The notes under the pieces: model-generated
Database searches by the model: none
The model's input: the letters and a program-made list of their open reading frames with translations, nothing else
What the model was told of the DNA's origin: nothing
Part shown: positions 41,449-50,384 of the stretch, in pieces
How the letters are laid out: the number at the start of each line of letters is the position of its first letter
Numbering within the stretch: the first letter of the stretch is position 1
DNA from: Porphyromonas asaccharolytica DSM 20707
Lineage (GTDB): Bacteria > Bacteroidota > Bacteroidia > Bacteroidales > Porphyromonadaceae
DNA: 64,000 nt
NCBI RefSeq assembly: GCF_000212375.1
Contig: NC_015501.1
Span: forward strand, 992,001 to 1,056,000
Direction: 5' to 3'
Position numbers and translations under genes: made by a program

Positions 41449-41621
41449 ATCTCCACGTGAGAAATCGAAAATCTCCACGTGGAGAAAAAACATTTCCCAC
41501 GTGGGCGTGAAATAAAACTTCGGAGGAATCAAATGAAACTTCGGAGGAAATGTTTCTCGCCCACGTGGGGATTTTTTATTCTCCACGTGGGCATTTTCGA
41601 TTTTCCACGTGGAGGTCTCTG
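41449..41621. repeat. 22-nt CACGTG element, copy A (3+2+3 units)
   Basis: Eight units: three CACGTG units (41449-41514), two CTTCGGAGGAA units (41515-41557) and three CACGTG units (41558-41621). The cores start at 41454, 41476, 41498, 41562, 41584 and 41606, giving spacings 22-22-64-22-22. The two arms are inverted copies of each other, so the whole can fold on itself. Copy B at 60364 has the same spacings in opposite orientation. It lies between the convergent tip-fimbrillin and mscL genes. Confidence 0.85.
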
Positions 41622-41640
41622 CGAAGTGACAAGAGACAAA

Positions 41641-41683
41641 AAAGCACCGCCTGCGTAGGAGAGACCTACGAGGACGGTGCTTT
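41641..41683 (-). terminator. Rho-independent terminator of the mscL operon
   Basis: AAAGCACCG...CGTAGG pairs with CCTACG...CGGTGCTTT. The minus strand continues with six T residues. It lies 29 bp after the mscL stop. Confidence 0.85.
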
Positions 41684-41711
41684 AGTTTTGTAGCCTACAG
41701 ATCGAGTCGGC

Positions 41712-42137
41712 TTATTGCTTCTTGTCGAGTAGGTTGCGGATCTCGGTCAGCAGCTTGACCTCGTCAGAGGGCTCGGGTGCGGGTGCTGCGGGCTCCTCCT
41801 GCTTCTTTCTCAGACTATTGATCGCACGGATCATCATGAAGATGACAAGAGCGATGATGAGGAAGTCGACGATATTCTGAATGAAGAGACCATAGTTGAG
41901 CGTCGTGGCTGCAACGATCTCCTCCCCGGCAGCATTGATCTCAGCGGGCTTGATGACCCACTTCAGCTCGGTGAAATTGATGCCCCCAGTAAAGAGTCCG
42001 ACGATCGGCATCAGGATGTCGTCAACGAGAGAGGAGACAATCTTGCCAAAGGCTCCGCCGATGATGATACCGACCGCCATGTCCATGACGTTGCCACGAA
42101 GGACAAACTCCTTGAATTCTTGCTTGAAACTAGCCAT
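41712..42137 (-). CDS. mscL: Large-conductance mechanosensitive channel
   Basis: A 141-residue MscL channel subunit that opens under membrane tension to release solutes during osmotic downshock. It has the N-terminal amphipathic helix (FKQEFKEFVLRGNVMDMAVG), TM1 pore helix GIIIGGAFGKIVSSLVDDILMP (23-44), a periplasmic loop, TM2 (FIQNIVDFLIIALVIFMMIRAIN) and a C-terminal cytoplasmic helix ending EVKLLTEIRNLLDKK. Length and motifs are normal. It is the last gene of an operon, 8 bp after gcvP. Confidence 0.95.
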   Translation of the reverse strand: MASFKQEFKEFVLRGNVMDMAVGIIIGGAFGKIVSSLVDDILMPIVGLFTGGINFTELKWVIKPAEINAAGEEIVAATTLNYGLFIQNIVDFLIIALVIFMMIRAINSLRKKQEEPAAPAPEPSDEVKLLTEIRNLLDKKQ

Positions 42138-42145
42138 AGGGTCGT

Positions 42146-45031
42146 TTATTTATTGAGTTGATCAATGATTTCGGGGGTGCAAGCACAAAAAGCTGGGATC
42201 AGGTTGCGATCGCCAAAGCCGTTGTCTATGCGAGATACATTGACCCAAAACTTATTGTCCTCAAGGTAGGGTAGTGCGAAGGCTGCCTGCTGACGTGTGT
42301 AAGCGTGATGCCACTCGTCGGCACAGACCTCGTACTGGGGGTGTGGTGCGTTCTTGATGACGTTGTCCTCTGCATCAGCTTTGCCCGAGGCGATGTCTTG
42401 AGCCTCTTGGTAGATCTGATTCATCACAGCGACAAAGCGGTCTAGCTCAGCCTTGCTCTCGCTCTCGGTCGGCTCGATCATGAGCGTGCCGTGAACGGGG
42501 AAGGAGACCGTCGGAGCGTGATAGCCGAAGTCCATCAGACGCTTGGAGATATCGCCCTCGTCGACGCCTGCCTGAGCCTTGACGCCCCGACAGTCGAGGA
42601 TCATCTCGTGTCCGACGAAGCCACGATCGCCCGTGTATACGACGCCATAGTTGTCGTGGAAGCGTGCCTTCAGATAGTTGGCATTGAGGATCGCCATAGC
42701 GGTCGCCTGACGCAAGCCTTCGTAGCCTAGGAGGCGAATGTAAGCGTAGGTGATCACAAAGACTCCAGCACTACCGAAGGGGGCTGCCGATACTTGGTTT
42801 GTCGCATCAGACCAGCGCTCTACATGCTTGGGTAGATGGGGTACCAAGTGCTCAGTGACACAGATCGGACCGACACCAGGACCGCCACCACCGTGCGGGA
42901 TCGCAAAGGTCTTGTGCAGGTTCAGGTGGCAGACGTCAGCTCCCATATAGCCAGGGTTGGTCCAGCCTACCTGGGCATTGAGGTTGGCACCGTCCATATA
43001 AACCTGCCCACCGATCTCGTGGATGCGGTCGATGATGGTGCGGATATTGCTCTCGAAGATGCCGTGCGTACTGGGGTAGGTGATCATGATGGCTGCGATA
43101 CGATCCTTGTACTGCTCGGTGAGCTCCATGAAGTGATCCATATTGATGTCGCCATTGTCGGCCGTGCGAACGGTGATCGTGTCAAAGCCTGCCTGTACAG
43201 CACTGGCAGGGTTGGTACCATGTGCAGAGGCGGGTAGGATGATGAGGTCACGAGCGCCTTGACCCGTAGCTTGTAGATAACTACGTATGACACGCAGACC
43301 GGTGTACTCACCCGCAGCACCGGAGTTGGGCTGGAGCGAAGCACCCTTCATACCCGTAATCTCGCAGAGGAGAGCGGACAGATTGCGTATCATCTCTAGG
43401 TAGCCTTCGACCTGATCATCGGGAGCGTAGGGGTGGATATTGGCAAACTGTGGGTTGCTCAGCTGTGCTACCTCTGAAGCTGCATTGAGCTTCATCGTAC
43501 AGGAGCCTAGCGAAATCATCGACTGAGCGAGCGATATGTCCTTGCGGTCTAGTCGCTTGATGTAGCGCATCAGCTCGGTCTCGGAGTGATACTTCTGGAA
43601 GGTCTCATACTGTAGGAAGTCACTCTGGCGAGCGAACTGCTTGTCGAAGTAAACTTTCGTCTCGTCGACCTCAACGCCCTCGATGTCGCCCTCTTTGCCC
43701 TGGAGCTGTGCGAAGATGTAGAGGAGTACTGAGAGGTCGCTCTCGAGCGTGGTCTCATCGATGCTGATACCGATGTGACGACCATCCTCGTAGTAGCGTA
43801 GGTTGACCTGACAGTCGAGTGCGATCTCACGGAGCTTCTCGGCAGCTAGTCCCTCGGGTAGCTCGATGTATAGGGTGTCGAAGAAGTTGTCGTTGAGCTG
43901 CTTATAGCCCATCGCCTCAAGCTGCTCAGCTAGATAGCCTGCATAAGCGTGGATGCGGTGAGCGATGTCGCGTAGTCCTTCGGGTCCGTGGTAGACAGCG
44001 TAGAAGCCGCTCATTGTAGCGAGCAGAGCCTGAGCTGTACAGATATTGCTGGTGGCACGCTCGCGCTTGATGTGCTGCTCACGTGTCTGGAGCGCTAGAC
44101 GGTAAGCGGGACGACCATAGGTGTCCTTGGAGATGCCGATGATACGTCCAGGGATGGTGCGCTTATAGTCCATCGTTGAGGCGAGATAGCCAGCACTAGG
44201 ACCTCCGAAGTACATGGGGATACCGAAGCGCTGAGCCGAACCGAAGACGATGTCTGCGCCCCACTCGCCTGGAGGTGTGAGGAGCACGAGACTCATCAAG
44301 TCGGCTGCTACGGCTACACGTACGCCAGCAGCCTTAGCGCGCTCCATAAAGTCGTGGTAGCAGTGAATGCTTCCCTTTTCGTCTGGGTACTGAATGATAG
44401 CTCCGAAGACTTTGTCTGTAAAGTCAAAGGTCTCGTAGTCGCCCACGACGATCTCCATACCTTGCTGGGGAACGCGCGTCTGGATGACTGCCTGCGTAGA
44501 GGCAAAAACACGCTTGTCGACGAAGAGCTGGTTGGCACCTGCCTTCTTCTGCTCTCTGGACCGCTCGTTGTAAAGCATGAGCGCCGCCTCGGCGCCTGCA
44601 GTAGCTTCGTCAAGTAGCGAGCAGTTGGTCAGAGGAAGTCCTGTCAGATCGGTGATGACTGTCTGGAAGTTAAAGAGCGCCTCGAGACGACCCTGCGATA
44701 CCTCAGCCTGGTAAGGTGTGTAGCTGGTGTACCATACGGGATTCTCTAGGACATTGCGGATGATAGGCTGTGGGGTTACGGTATCATACCAGCCCATACC
44801 GATGTATGAGGTGAAGATACGATTGCGAGACCCTAGCTCGAAGAGATGCTCGCTGAGCTCACGCTCAGTCATCGGCTCGGGTAGATCGAGAGGCTTCTCG
44901 AGGAAGATCCCCTCGGGGTATACCTTGTGCATCAGCGCATCTACGCTGTCTACACCGACAACCTTGAGCATCTCAGGCAGGTCAGCCTCGGAGATACCTA
45001 TGTGACGATAGGCAAAGTTTCTTGTATCCAT
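42146..45031 (-). CDS. gcvP: Glycine dehydrogenase (decarboxylating), P-protein
   Basis: A full-length 961-residue P-protein of the glycine cleavage system. It decarboxylates glycine using pyridoxal phosphate and passes the aminomethyl group to the lipoyl arm of the H-protein. The N-terminus FAYRHIGISEADLPEML is typical. The PLP lysine is in HLNLHKTFAIPHGGGGPG in the second half. Both halves (about 1-440 and 450-961) show the two homologous folds of the fused form. The H- and T-protein genes are not in the window. In an amino-acid-fermenting organism this enzyme is important for glycine use. It lies 5 bp after the hydrolase gene. Confidence 0.97.
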   Translation of the reverse strand: MDTRNFAYRHIGISEADLPEMLKVVGVDSVDALMHKVYPEGIFLEKPLDLPEPMTERELSEHLFELGSRNRIFTSYIGMGWYDTVTPQPIIRNVLENPVWYTSYTPYQAEVSQGRLEALFNFQTVITDLTGLPLTNCSLLDEATAGAEAALMLYNERSREQKKAGANQLFVDKRVFASTQAVIQTRVPQQGMEIVVGDYETFDFTDKVFGAIIQYPDEKGSIHCYHDFMERAKAAGVRVAVAADLMSLVLLTPPGEWGADIVFGSAQRFGIPMYFGGPSAGYLASTMDYKRTIPGRIIGISKDTYGRPAYRLALQTREQHIKRERATSNICTAQALLATMSGFYAVYHGPEGLRDIAHRIHAYAGYLAEQLEAMGYKQLNDNFFDTLYIELPEGLAAEKLREIALDCQVNLRYYEDGRHIGISIDETTLESDLSVLLYIFAQLQGKEGDIEGVEVDETKVYFDKQFARQSDFLQYETFQKYHSETELMRYIKRLDRKDISLAQSMISLGSCTMKLNAASEVAQLSNPQFANIHPYAPDDQVEGYLEMIRNLSALLCEITGMKGASLQPNSGAAGEYTGLRVIRSYLQATGQGARDLIILPASAHGTNPASAVQAGFDTITVRTADNGDINMDHFMELTEQYKDRIAAIMITYPSTHGIFESNIRTIIDRIHEIGGQVYMDGANLNAQVGWTNPGYMGADVCHLNLHKTFAIPHGGGGPGVGPICVTEHLVPHLPKHVERWSDATNQVSAAPFGSAGVFVITYAYIRLLGYEGLRQATAMAILNANYLKARFHDNYGVVYTGDRGFVGHEMILDCRGVKAQAGVDEGDISKRLMDFGYHAPTVSFPVHGTLMIEPTESESKAELDRFVAVMNQIYQEAQDIASGKADAEDNVIKNAPHPQYEVCADEWHHAYTRQQAAFALPYLEDNKFWVNVSRIDNGFGDRNLIPAFCACTPEIIDQLNK

Positions 45032-45036
45032 CTATA

Positions 45037-45690
45037 TTAGTTGATATAAGGGTTATTACTTTTTTCGTTGTATATGGTTGTGTGTGGCCCATGCCCTGGA
45101 TAAACGATGGTGTCATCGGGCAGGGGACGCAGTTGGGTCTTGATACTGTGGAGGAGCGTCTGGTAGTCTCCGCCTGGTAGGTCACTGCGACCTATGTCGC
45201 CTCGGAAGAGCACGTCGCCTGTGAAGACGATCCGCTCGCTCGGGAGGTAGTAAGCGACATGACCTGCTGTATGTCCTGGCACGAAGAGATCGTAGATAGG
45301 TATCTCGCCCAGTCGTAGCGGCTGATCGCTCGGCAGTGGACGGATCTGAGAGAGATCGAAAGCTCTCTCTGGTACCTCAAAGCCCCAAGCGCGCATCTGC
45401 GCCTCGGGAGAGACCGCCTGCGCTAGCTCGATAGGGTGTGCATACGCCCGTGCCTTGGGAAAGGTCTGGAGCGCCCAGGACAAGCCCCAGAGATGGTCGA
45501 AGTGCAGGTGAGTGAAGAGGAGTAGGTCTACGCTTAGCCCCCACTGCTTGATGCGCTGTGCGAGACGCTCCTGCTCGCTTGTGGTGGCACATCCGCAGTC
45601 GATGATGGCTGCGTGACCGTCGCTGGTCGAGAGGAGGTAAGTGTTTTCCTGTATGACGTTACATACGAATGTGGCTACTTCGCAGTTCAT
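45037..45690 (-). CDS. Metallo-beta-lactamase-fold hydrolase (glyoxalase II-like)
   Basis: A 217-residue hydrolase with the metal motif THLHFDH (60-66, the HxHxDH motif) and later metal ligands in VPGHTAGHVAYYLP and FTGDVLFRGDIGRSD, closing with YPGHGPHTT. This pattern is that of glyoxalase II-like and persulfide-dioxygenase-like proteins; the substrate is open. The frame continues to 45909, but the upstream part is a Ser/Arg-rich shadow of rsmG. The ATG at 45690 gives MNCEVATFVCNVIQENTYLL, the normal family start, 13 bp after rsmG. Confidence 0.88.
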   Translation of the reverse strand: MNCEVATFVCNVIQENTYLLSTSDGHAAIIDCGCATTSEQERLAQRIKQWGLSVDLLLFTHLHFDHLWGLSWALQTFPKARAYAHPIELAQAVSPEAQMRAWGFEVPERAFDLSQIRPLPSDQPLRLGEIPIYDLFVPGHTAGHVAYYLPSERIVFTGDVLFRGDIGRSDLPGGDYQTLLHSIKTQLRPLPDDTIVYPGHGPHTTIYNEKSNNPYIN

Positions 45691-45703
45691 AAGTTCTTTT
45701 CTG

Positions 45704-46378
45704 TTAGTTGGTTCGTTTGTCCTGCTTAGCGACATAGACGATCCATTTGTCCTGATAGTAGTCGGGGTAGTCCGCGAGCGTGGTGATCGCAGTGAGTTGT
45801 GCGGAGACTCCAGACTGAGCGATCTCCTCGCTGAGATCGCCTCCCTTGAGACAGTAGATGCCAGAGCGGGGAGCTTGTGAGCCGTGGAGCATATGCTGCG
45901 TGTACTCATAAAGCAGCCCTAAAGGCATCGCAGCGCGTGAGACGATGTAGTCGCAACGGAGCTCGCAGCTCTCGACACGGGTGTGATGCGTAGAGACATT
46001 GGTTAGACCTATTTCGTCCGCAATGGCCTGAGCTACGTGGAGCTTCTTGGCAATGCTGTCGATCAGCAGGAATTGGTATTGAGGATATAGGATAGCTAGC
46101 GGGATGCTGGGGAAGCCGCCGCCACAGCCTACGTCGGCGATGGTGTAGCTGGTCGGCTCATCAGGCAGAAGCCAAGCGAGCGCCAGTGAGTGCATCACGT
46201 GGTGTAGGTAGAGATTGTCTATGTCTCGTCGGGAGATGACGTTGATGCGTGCGTTCCACTCTTTGTAGAGCGGATAGAGAGCGGTCAACTGCTGCTGGGC
46301 AGTTGGGGAGAGTGCAGGAAACTGCCTCAGGAGCCTATCCAATTGCTCCGTGGGGGTAGTGCTTGGTGTCGTGGGCAT
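45704..46378 (-). CDS. rsmG: 16S rRNA (guanine-N7) methyltransferase RsmG
   Basis: A 224-residue SAM-dependent enzyme that makes m7G527 in 16S rRNA; its loss gives low-level streptomycin resistance in other bacteria. Seen: LYKEWNARINVISRRDIDNLYLHHVMHSL, the family's N-terminal signature, and the SAM motif DVGCGGGFPSIPLAI, then LIDSIAKK and VSRAAMPL. The frame opens with TTG at 46393, but the ATG at 46378 is preferred. It is the first gene of a four-gene transcript ending with mscL, 46 bp after a -7 box. Confidence 0.94.
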   Translation of the reverse strand: MPTTPSTTPTEQLDRLLRQFPALSPTAQQQLTALYPLYKEWNARINVISRRDIDNLYLHHVMHSLALAWLLPDEPTSYTIADVGCGGGFPSIPLAILYPQYQFLLIDSIAKKLHVAQAIADEIGLTNVSTHHTRVESCELRCDYIVSRAAMPLGLLYEYTQHMLHGSQAPRSGIYCLKGGDLSEEIAQSGVSAQLTAITTLADYPDYYQDKWIVYVAKQDKRTN

Positions 46379-46423
46379 CTCTAAAACGCACAATTAGTAG
46401 AGGGAAAACGTTATACGTCCCTA

Positions 46424-46431
46424 CAAATGTA
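46424..46431 (-). promoter_or_regulatory. -7 box (TAnnTTTG) for the rsmG operon
   Basis: The minus strand reads TACATTTG between the clpB terminator and the rsmG start. Confidence 0.5.
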
Positions 46432-46434
46432 CGA

Positions 46435-46470
46435 AAAAAGAGCACAACCCACAGTCCTGTGAGTTGTGCT
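46435..46470 (-). terminator. Rho-independent terminator of clpB
   Basis: AGCACAAC pairs with GTTGTGCT, with an inner CACAG/CTGTG stem. On the minus strand it is followed by CTTTTTTCG. It lies 75 bp after the clpB stop. Confidence 0.85.
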
Positions 46471-46545
46471 CTTGATCTTTTCGTGCTGCACTTCTACTAG
46501 AAGTCGCAGTAAAGTGTAGGGAACTGTTTACTCCCTTTAGTCTAG

Positions 46546-49140
46546 TTAGTCTAGGAAGGTGAGCTGTCCGTCAGCTCCTACATCTAGCGTGATAGGCTTC
46601 GTGCGCTCTACGGTGCCAGCTAGAAGTGCCTTCGAGAGCTCGTTGAGGACGAGTCGCTGTATGACGCGCTTGACAGGACGTGCACCAAACTCGGGGTCGT
46701 AGCCTCGCTCGGCTAGTAGGTCGATGGCAGCATCGCTGTAGTGGAGCGTCACGCCGTTCTCCTGGAGTGTGCGAGCCACCTTGTCGAGCTGTAGACGTAC
46801 GATCTGAGCGATCTGAGCCTTCGTCAGCGGTGTGAAGACGATGGTCTCGTCGATACGGTTGACAAACTCAGGACGGATCGTCTGCTTGAGTAGCGTCTTG
46901 ACCTCCTCCTCGGTACGCTCGATGACCTCTTCACGGTTCTGCTCGTCGATGTGCTCGAAGTTGTGACGGATCAGGTCGGAGCCTAGGTTGCTAGTCATGA
47001 TGATGATCGTGTTCTTGAAGTTGACCACGTGCCCCTTATTGTCCGTTAATCTACCATCGTCCAGTACCTGGAGGAGTAGGTTGAAGACATCGGGATGCGC
47101 CTTCTCAATCTCATCAAAGAGCACAACCGAGTAGGGCTTACGCCTGATAGCCTCAGTGAGCTGACCGCCCTCATCGTAACCGACGTAGCCAGGAGGCGCT
47201 CCGATGAGACGAGTCGCACTAAACTTCTCCTGATACTCGCTCATATCGATACGGGTCATCATGTGCTCATCGTCAAAGAGGCACTCCGCCAAGGCTCTAG
47301 CTACCTCAGTCTTACCGACACCTGTCGTGCCGAGGAAGATAAAGGAGCCGATCGGTCTATTGGGATCTTGCAAGCCTGCACGACTACGACGCACTGCATC
47401 TGCAATGGCGGTGATCGCCTCCTCCTGACCGACGACACGCTTGTGTAGCTCCTCCTCTAGGTTGAGTAGCTTGTCCCGCTCGCTCATAAGCATACGGCTC
47501 ACGGGGATACCGGTCCAGCGAGCTACGATGTCAGCGATATCTTCGGCTGTCACCTCCTCGGTGATCAGTGCGGTGCCAGAGGCACGCTGCTCGGCAAGCT
47601 TCTTATTGATCTGAGCTATCTGATCATCGATCTCCTTGAGTCGTCCGTAGCGTAGCTCAGCCACACGACCGTAGTCGCCCATGCGCTCAGCTTTGTCCGC
47701 TTCGATAGATGTCTGTTCACGCTCCACCTTCAGCTGCTGCGCCTCATTGACCAAGTCTTTCTCGCCATGCCACTGAGCGGCCAGAGCATTGCGCTCTTCC
47801 TCTAGATCGGCTATCTGCTTGGAGAGTGCCGCCAGCTTAGGCTCATCGTGCTCACGCTTGATCGCCTCGCGCTCTATCTCTAGCTGCTTGATACGACGCT
47901 CCAGCTCGTCTAGCTCTTCGGGCATCGAGTCTATCTGGATGCGTAGTCGTGCGGCAGCCTCGTCCACAAGGTCTATCGCCTTGTCGGGGAGGAAGCGGTC
48001 GGTGATGTATCGCTCGCTCAGCTGTACGGCAGCCAGTATGGCGTCATCTTGGATACGCACCTTGTGGTGGTTCTCGTACCGCTCCTTCAGTCCTCTGAGG
48101 ATAGAGATACTGCTCATCTCGTCAGGCTCATCGACCATCACCATCTGGAAGCGACGCTCGAGCGCTTTGTCCTTCTCAAAGTACTTACGGTACTCATCGA
48201 GGGTGGTGGCACCGATAGCCCGTAGCTCACCACGAGCGAGGGCAGGCTTAAGGATGTTTGCCGCATCCATAGCACCTTGCGAAGCTCCCGCACCGACGAG
48301 CGTATGGATCTCATCGATGAATAGGATCACCTCACCATTGGAGGCGGTCACCTCGTTGACGACTGACTTGAGACGCTCCTCAAACTCTCCTTGATACTTT
48401 GCTCCTGCTATGAGAGCTCCCATATCGAGTGAGTAGATGAGCTTGTCCTTGAGGTTCTCTGGCACGTCACCACGTATGACGCGGTGCGCCAAGCCTTCGG
48501 CGATAGCGGTCTTACCGACACCTGGCTCACCGACGAGGATAGGATTATTCTTCGTACGGCGGGAGAGTATCTGCAGGACACGACGTATCTCTTCGTCGCG
48601 ACCTATGACAGGATCCAGCTTGCCCTCACGAGCTCGCTCGCAGAGGTTGATAGCGTACTTGCCGAGTGCGTTGTACTGCTGATCACTTGTTGCGGAGTCT
48701 ACCTTGCGCCCCTTGCGAAGCTCACGGATAGCAGCCTCAGCGTCAGCGTAGGTCAGACCTGCGTCGAGAAGTAGCTGACGCGCATCACTAGGTACCTTGA
48801 GGAGTGCTAGGAAGATGTGCTCCACAGCTATGTATTGGTCACCCATCTCGCTAGCTATCTGCTCCGACTGGGTGAGCACTTGGTTTGTCTGGTTAGAGAG
48901 GTAAGGCTCTCCACCAGATACGTGAGGCAGACGCTCTAGCTGCTGCGCTACCGACTGCTCTATCTGATGCATGTAGGCCCCCGCCTTGGTAGCGACATAC
49001 TCGACGACGTCACGACCCTCACGTAGCAGCGCATCTAGGAGGCATATCGGCTCTAGAGCCTGATGCTCCTGCTGACGCGCTTGGGCGATCATCGTTTGGA
49101 TCACCCGCTGCGATTTAATGGTGTACTTATCTATGTTCAT
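46546..49140 (-). CDS. clpB: ATP-dependent disaggregase ClpB
   Basis: An 864-residue Hsp100 chaperone that pulls proteins out of aggregates together with DnaK. It has the N-terminal Clp-N repeats (about 1-145), first AAA domain with GEPGVGKTA (about 205-213) and [12 protein letters not shown], a coiled-coil middle domain (about 405-525, [17 protein letters not shown]), which separates ClpB from ClpA/ClpC, and second AAA domain with GTTGVGKTE and [13 protein letters not shown]. The length is normal. A GACAA/TTGTC palindrome shared with hsp20 lies 62-72 bp upstream of the ATG. Confidence 0.97.
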   Translation of the reverse strand: MNIDKYTIKSQRVIQTMIAQARQQEHQALEPICLLDALLREGRDVVEYVATKAGAYMHQIEQSVAQQLERLPHVSGGEPYLSNQTNQVLTQSEQIASEMGDQYIAVEHIFLALLKVPSDARQLLLDAGLTYADAEAAIRELRKGRKVDSATSDQQYNALGKYAINLCERAREGKLDPVIGRDEEIRRVLQILSRRTKNNPILVGEPGVGKTAIAEGLAHRVIRGDVPENLKDKLIYSLDMGALIAGAKYQGEFEERLKSVVNEVTASNGEVILFIDEIHTLVGAGASQGAMDAANILKPALARGELRAIGATTLDEYRKYFEKDKALERRFQMVMVDEPDEMSSISILRGLKERYENHHKVRIQDDAILAAVQLSERYITDRFLPDKAIDLVDEAAARLRIQIDSMPEELDELERRIKQLEIEREAIKREHDEPKLAALSKQIADLEEERNALAAQWHGEKDLVNEAQQLKVEREQTSIEADKAERMGDYGRVAELRYGRLKEIDDQIAQINKKLAEQRASGTALITEEVTAEDIADIVARWTGIPVSRMLMSERDKLLNLEEELHKRVVGQEEAITAIADAVRRSRAGLQDPNRPIGSFIFLGTTGVGKTEVARALAECLFDDEHMMTRIDMSEYQEKFSATRLIGAPPGYVGYDEGGQLTEAIRRKPYSVVLFDEIEKAHPDVFNLLLQVLDDGRLTDNKGHVVNFKNTIIIMTSNLGSDLIRHNFEHIDEQNREEVIERTEEEVKTLLKQTIRPEFVNRIDETIVFTPLTKAQIAQIVRLQLDKVARTLQENGVTLHYSDAAIDLLAERGYDPEFGARPVKRVIQRLVLNELSKALLAGTVERTKPITLDVGADGQLTFLD

Positions 49141-49201
49141 GTTTTTAAGGTTTGATTTTGACTAACTCAAGCAACAGATGTGCCAAAGGATAGGAGAGTG
49201 T

Positions 49202-49212
49202 GACAAATTGTC
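49202..49212. promoter_or_regulatory. Candidate heat-shock operator of clpB
   Basis: GACAAATTGTC lies 9 bp upstream of a -7-like box (minus strand TATCCTTTG, 49192-49184). The hsp20 operator has the same core at 19 bp from TACCCTTTG; the two distances differ by 10 bp, one helical turn. Confidence 0.6.
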
Positions 49213-49216
49213 TTAG

Positions 49217-49272
49217 TCGGCTGTTAGCCTTTAGTTGTTGGCTGTTAGCTGCTCGCGATTGGCTGTTAGCTG
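49217..49272. repeat. Three copies of GGCTGTTAGC
   Basis: GGCTGTTAGC occurs three times, interrupted by TTTAGTTGTT and TGCTCGCGATT. It lies between clpB and the ompA terminator. No function is apparent. Confidence 0.6.
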
Positions 49273-49297
49273 CGATGTTAAGAGTGAAGACAGAAAG

Positions 49298-49334
49298 AGA
49301 GAGGAGGGGAACTCGCTGAGCTCTCCTCCTCTCT
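49298..49334 (-). terminator. Terminator of the OmpA-family gene
   Basis: AGAGAGGAGGGGA pairs with CTCTCCTCCTCTCT-like bases across an ACTCGCTGAG loop. The tail on the minus strand (CTCTTTCTG) is a weak T-tract. Confidence 0.55.
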
Positions 49335-49386
49335 AGAATTATCTAAGGTCGCTTGAGCTACCCTTGGCGGGGTAGTCTGCCAACCA

Positions 49387-50364
49387 TTAGTAGATGACGT
49401 CCATGTCTACACGGCGTGCATCGGTACGCTTGGCCGGAGTCGTGTCGACACCGTTATCGTAACGCTTGATAGCAGCTGCGGGTACGCCTGCCTCTTGGAG
49501 TGCCTTGATGACACTAGCAGCACGCTTGGCAGCAAGCTTGTTGTTGAAGTCTACGGGGCCATCGATACTAGCATAGCCGTATACGAGTACGAGGGCGCGT
49601 GGATCGTTGATGACAAAGTCAGCAACGTTGCGCACAGCCTCGCGACCCTCTGCATTGAGGACGTCCGAGTTGACCTTAAAGAATACGCTACGACTGAGCT
49701 GCACGTTGTTGCGTGAGCGGTCTTGGTGGATCACCCGACGGTTATCGTAGTTGTACACAGGAGCCTTTTCAGAAGCCTTCTCTAGCTCGTTCAGCTGATT
49801 ACGTAGAGCAGCGAGTTGCTGAGCTATCTGATCATCGTCACGCTGCGGATTTTGCTGAGCAGCCTTAAGGCGAGCTAGTTCCTCCTCGAGTGCTTTGATC
49901 TTGTCTGCATCGTTAGTAGGCAGAGCTCCTTGAGCGCCCTGAGTTACGACGAGATTACTACCAGCTGGGTAGTATAGTTGTCCTCCGACGTTGATAGGCT
50001 GTCCTGGCTGTGTATAGACTGGAGCTGCCTTCATAGCGTTGAGGTTGTGATACTGTAGGAGTAGATAGAGTAGATCTCTGTCCTTATTGTTTGTGATTGT
50101 TATGTCACGTTGCTGGGGGCATGCGTCATTCATCTCATCCTCTTCGGCTGCGGTGACTATAGCATTGATGAGCGTGGCTAACTCTTGCTTTGTCATTACC
50201 ACCTTTTTCTCACGTCGATCACGCTCTCCCTTCTCGACGCGCTCCGTGCGGTCGCGCTTCTGGCGAGGTGCTTGACGTCCATCATGCTGTGCCTCCACAG
50301 GAGTGGAGACAGCAGCTGATAGTAGGATCACGCACAGCCCGACTATAAATGATTTCTTAGTCAT
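49387..50364 (-). CDS. OmpA family protein
   Basis: A 325-residue exported protein with signal peptide MTKKSFIVGLCVILLSAAVSTPVEAQ. After a basic linker (QKRDRTERVEKGERDRREKK) it has a helical region and a coiled coil (about 155-195, KALEEELARLKAAQQN...). The C-terminal OmpA-like domain (about 215-325) carries VFFKVNSDVLNAEGREAVRNVADFV, YGYASIDGPVDFNNKLAAKRAASV and the peptidoglycan-binding Asp/Arg pair. It would tie the outer membrane to the cell wall. It is encoded 20 bp after the large outer-membrane protein gene, so the IS insertion there may be polar on it. Confidence 0.88.
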   Translation of the reverse strand: MTKKSFIVGLCVILLSAAVSTPVEAQHDGRQAPRQKRDRTERVEKGERDRREKKVVMTKQELATLINAIVTAAEEDEMNDACPQQRDITITNNKDRDLLYLLLQYHNLNAMKAAPVYTQPGQPINVGGQLYYPAGSNLVVTQGAQGALPTNDADKIKALEEELARLKAAQQNPQRDDDQIAQQLAALRNQLNELEKASEKAPVYNYDNRRVIHQDRSRNNVQLSRSVFFKVNSDVLNAEGREAVRNVADFVINDPRALVLVYGYASIDGPVDFNNKLAAKRAASVIKALQEAGVPAAAIKRYDNGVDTTPAKRTDARRVDMDVIY

Positions 50365-50384
50365 ACTGTTGTAGTGATAAGGGA

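Noticed and set aside
41449-41621. CRISPR array or simple terminator
   Set aside because: Repeats are short palindromes with AT-rich linkers that are themselves repeated. The nearby mscL terminator is a separate hairpin at 41641-41683.
45691-45909. N-terminal extension of the metallo-beta-lactamase-fold protein
   Set aside because: It overlaps rsmG and has Ser/Arg-rich low-complexity sequence; the normal family start is at 45690.
47789-48394. Plus-strand Ser/Arg-rich ORF of 201 residues inside clpB
   Set aside because: Low-complexity shadow frame antisense to conserved ClpB sequence.
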